Positions 63,366 through 64,000 of a stretch of DNA of 64,000 bases are shown piece by piece (positions within the stretch are counted from its first letter, which is position 1; each line of letters opens with the position of its first letter). The notes below the pieces were generated by a model. It was given only the letters and a program-made list of their open reading frames with translations, made no database searches and was not told the DNA's origin. The stretch comes from Prorocentrum cordatum. Its lineage: Eukaryota > Sar > Dinophyceae > Prorocentrales > Prorocentraceae. The stretch is from positions 21,001 to 85,000 of the forward strand of contig CAUYUJ010015284.1 in NCBI GenBank assembly GCA_963575745.1, in the 5' to 3' direction. The position numbers were made by a program, and so were the translations under genes.

Positions 63366-64000
63366 GAACGCGGGGATAACAAGGAACCCAGGCCCGCGAC
63401 CGGGACACTCTTTGAGATCTACCCTTTTGAGCACCCCCCCTCCGCGGCCTCCCGCTTCCCCCCCCAGCCGCTTAAAACATGTCCAGTGCGGCGTGCGTAA
63501 GTGCCTAACAACACCCAAGAGCAGCCTGAACATTTTCAAGATAGTTCAAGACGGCGGTCCAAACAGCGCCCTTGTTGAGCCCAGGGGGTCTGGATATCAC
63601 CCAGAGCCTCTCTAGAAGCCAAGAACTACTGATTGCCCATTGGTTGTTGCACGAGCTTCGCCAACAGGAGCAACATTATCAACCAGAGCAACGAGCGAGA
63701 TGACAGCAACCGGAGCAACTAGCGAGACGACCAACCAGACGGAATACAGCCTTTTACGGCTGACGAGCTGGAGACCGCCTCGCGCCAACCATTGTCCAAG
63801 AGAGTTGCTGACTATTTTGGGATCGTTGCCGACATGTTGAAATCAGATTTTTCTCCGGGTGTTCTGTGACATGTACAACAACATCACATTACCCGATTCG
63901 CCAACACCGACCAGCGGCGACACACAGTAGCCAAGGTACTTGTTCAACAACTACGGACCACTTCAAAGCAGCCAGATTTTGTACAACCTCTTCCCATTCT
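63366..64000. other. no gene recognised
   Basis: Unique sequence to the window end. A small imperfect repeat, CAACCAGAGCAACGAGCGAGATGA / CAACCGGAGCAACTAGCGAGACGA, lies near 63680-63740. A gene could continue beyond the window, but no motif is visible. Confidence 0.4.

Overview
This is nuclear DNA of a eukaryote, most likely a dinoflagellate (a Prorocentrum- or Symbiodiniaceae-like lineage; this is inference). The signs are GC-rich, gene-poor sequence, very long simple-sequence tracts, decayed LINE and Ty1/copia-type coding regions with dinoflagellate-style domain order, a pentatricopeptide-like relic, and only one recognisable host gene. No bacterial operon, rRNA, convincing tRNA or CRISPR array was seen.

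The host gene is a GPI-inositol acyltransferase (PIG-W/GWT1 family) on the + strand in three exons. Exon 1 is 12345-12804, exon 2 is 48309-49183 and exon 3 is 49373-49504. The splice phases agree, and the joined product of 488 residues is the normal family length. Intron 1 would therefore be about 35.5 kb.

That intron is filled by one giant LTR retroelement (about 15683-46229). It has LTRs of about 320 bp and a possible 5-bp target duplication (ACATG), and lies inside a degenerate ACATCGACATG repeat tract. Its decayed frames run in this order: a short ORF that starts inside the LTR, Cys-cluster and coiled-coil proteins, a CCCH gag, aspartic protease, integrase, copia reverse transcriptase, split RNase H, then about 17 kb of extra frames. 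The extra frames include a methyltransferase-like domain, an ADP-ribosyltransferase-like domain, an Ala/Pro/Lys repeat protein and several unrecognised proteins. Two later insertions interrupt it: a 2-kb repeat-rich block inside RNase H (26345-28400), and a TTAA-flanked terminal-inverted-repeat element (36528-40763) that carries a 5'-truncated LINE ORF2 with an intact RNase H. The internal part of the giant element, but apparently not the insertions, is peppered with short hairpins whose stems covary around a 3-base loop.

Left of the gene (1-12 kb) are satellites, (GA)n and (GGA)n tracts, a PPR-like relic (4.4 kb), a decayed LINE ORF2 (5.0-7.7 kb), an 89-bp tandem array (8.6-9.5 kb) and a GGA macrosatellite (9.6-11.7 kb). 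Right of the gene (49.5-64 kb) are microsatellites, GC-rich DNA with no recognised gene, a second decayed copia-like element with gag and integrase only (54.4-59.9 kb), and CCAAGAGGCCCC-type satellites (61-62.6 kb). Most element frames carry stops or frameshifts. Domain calls rest on motifs read by eye, without database searches.
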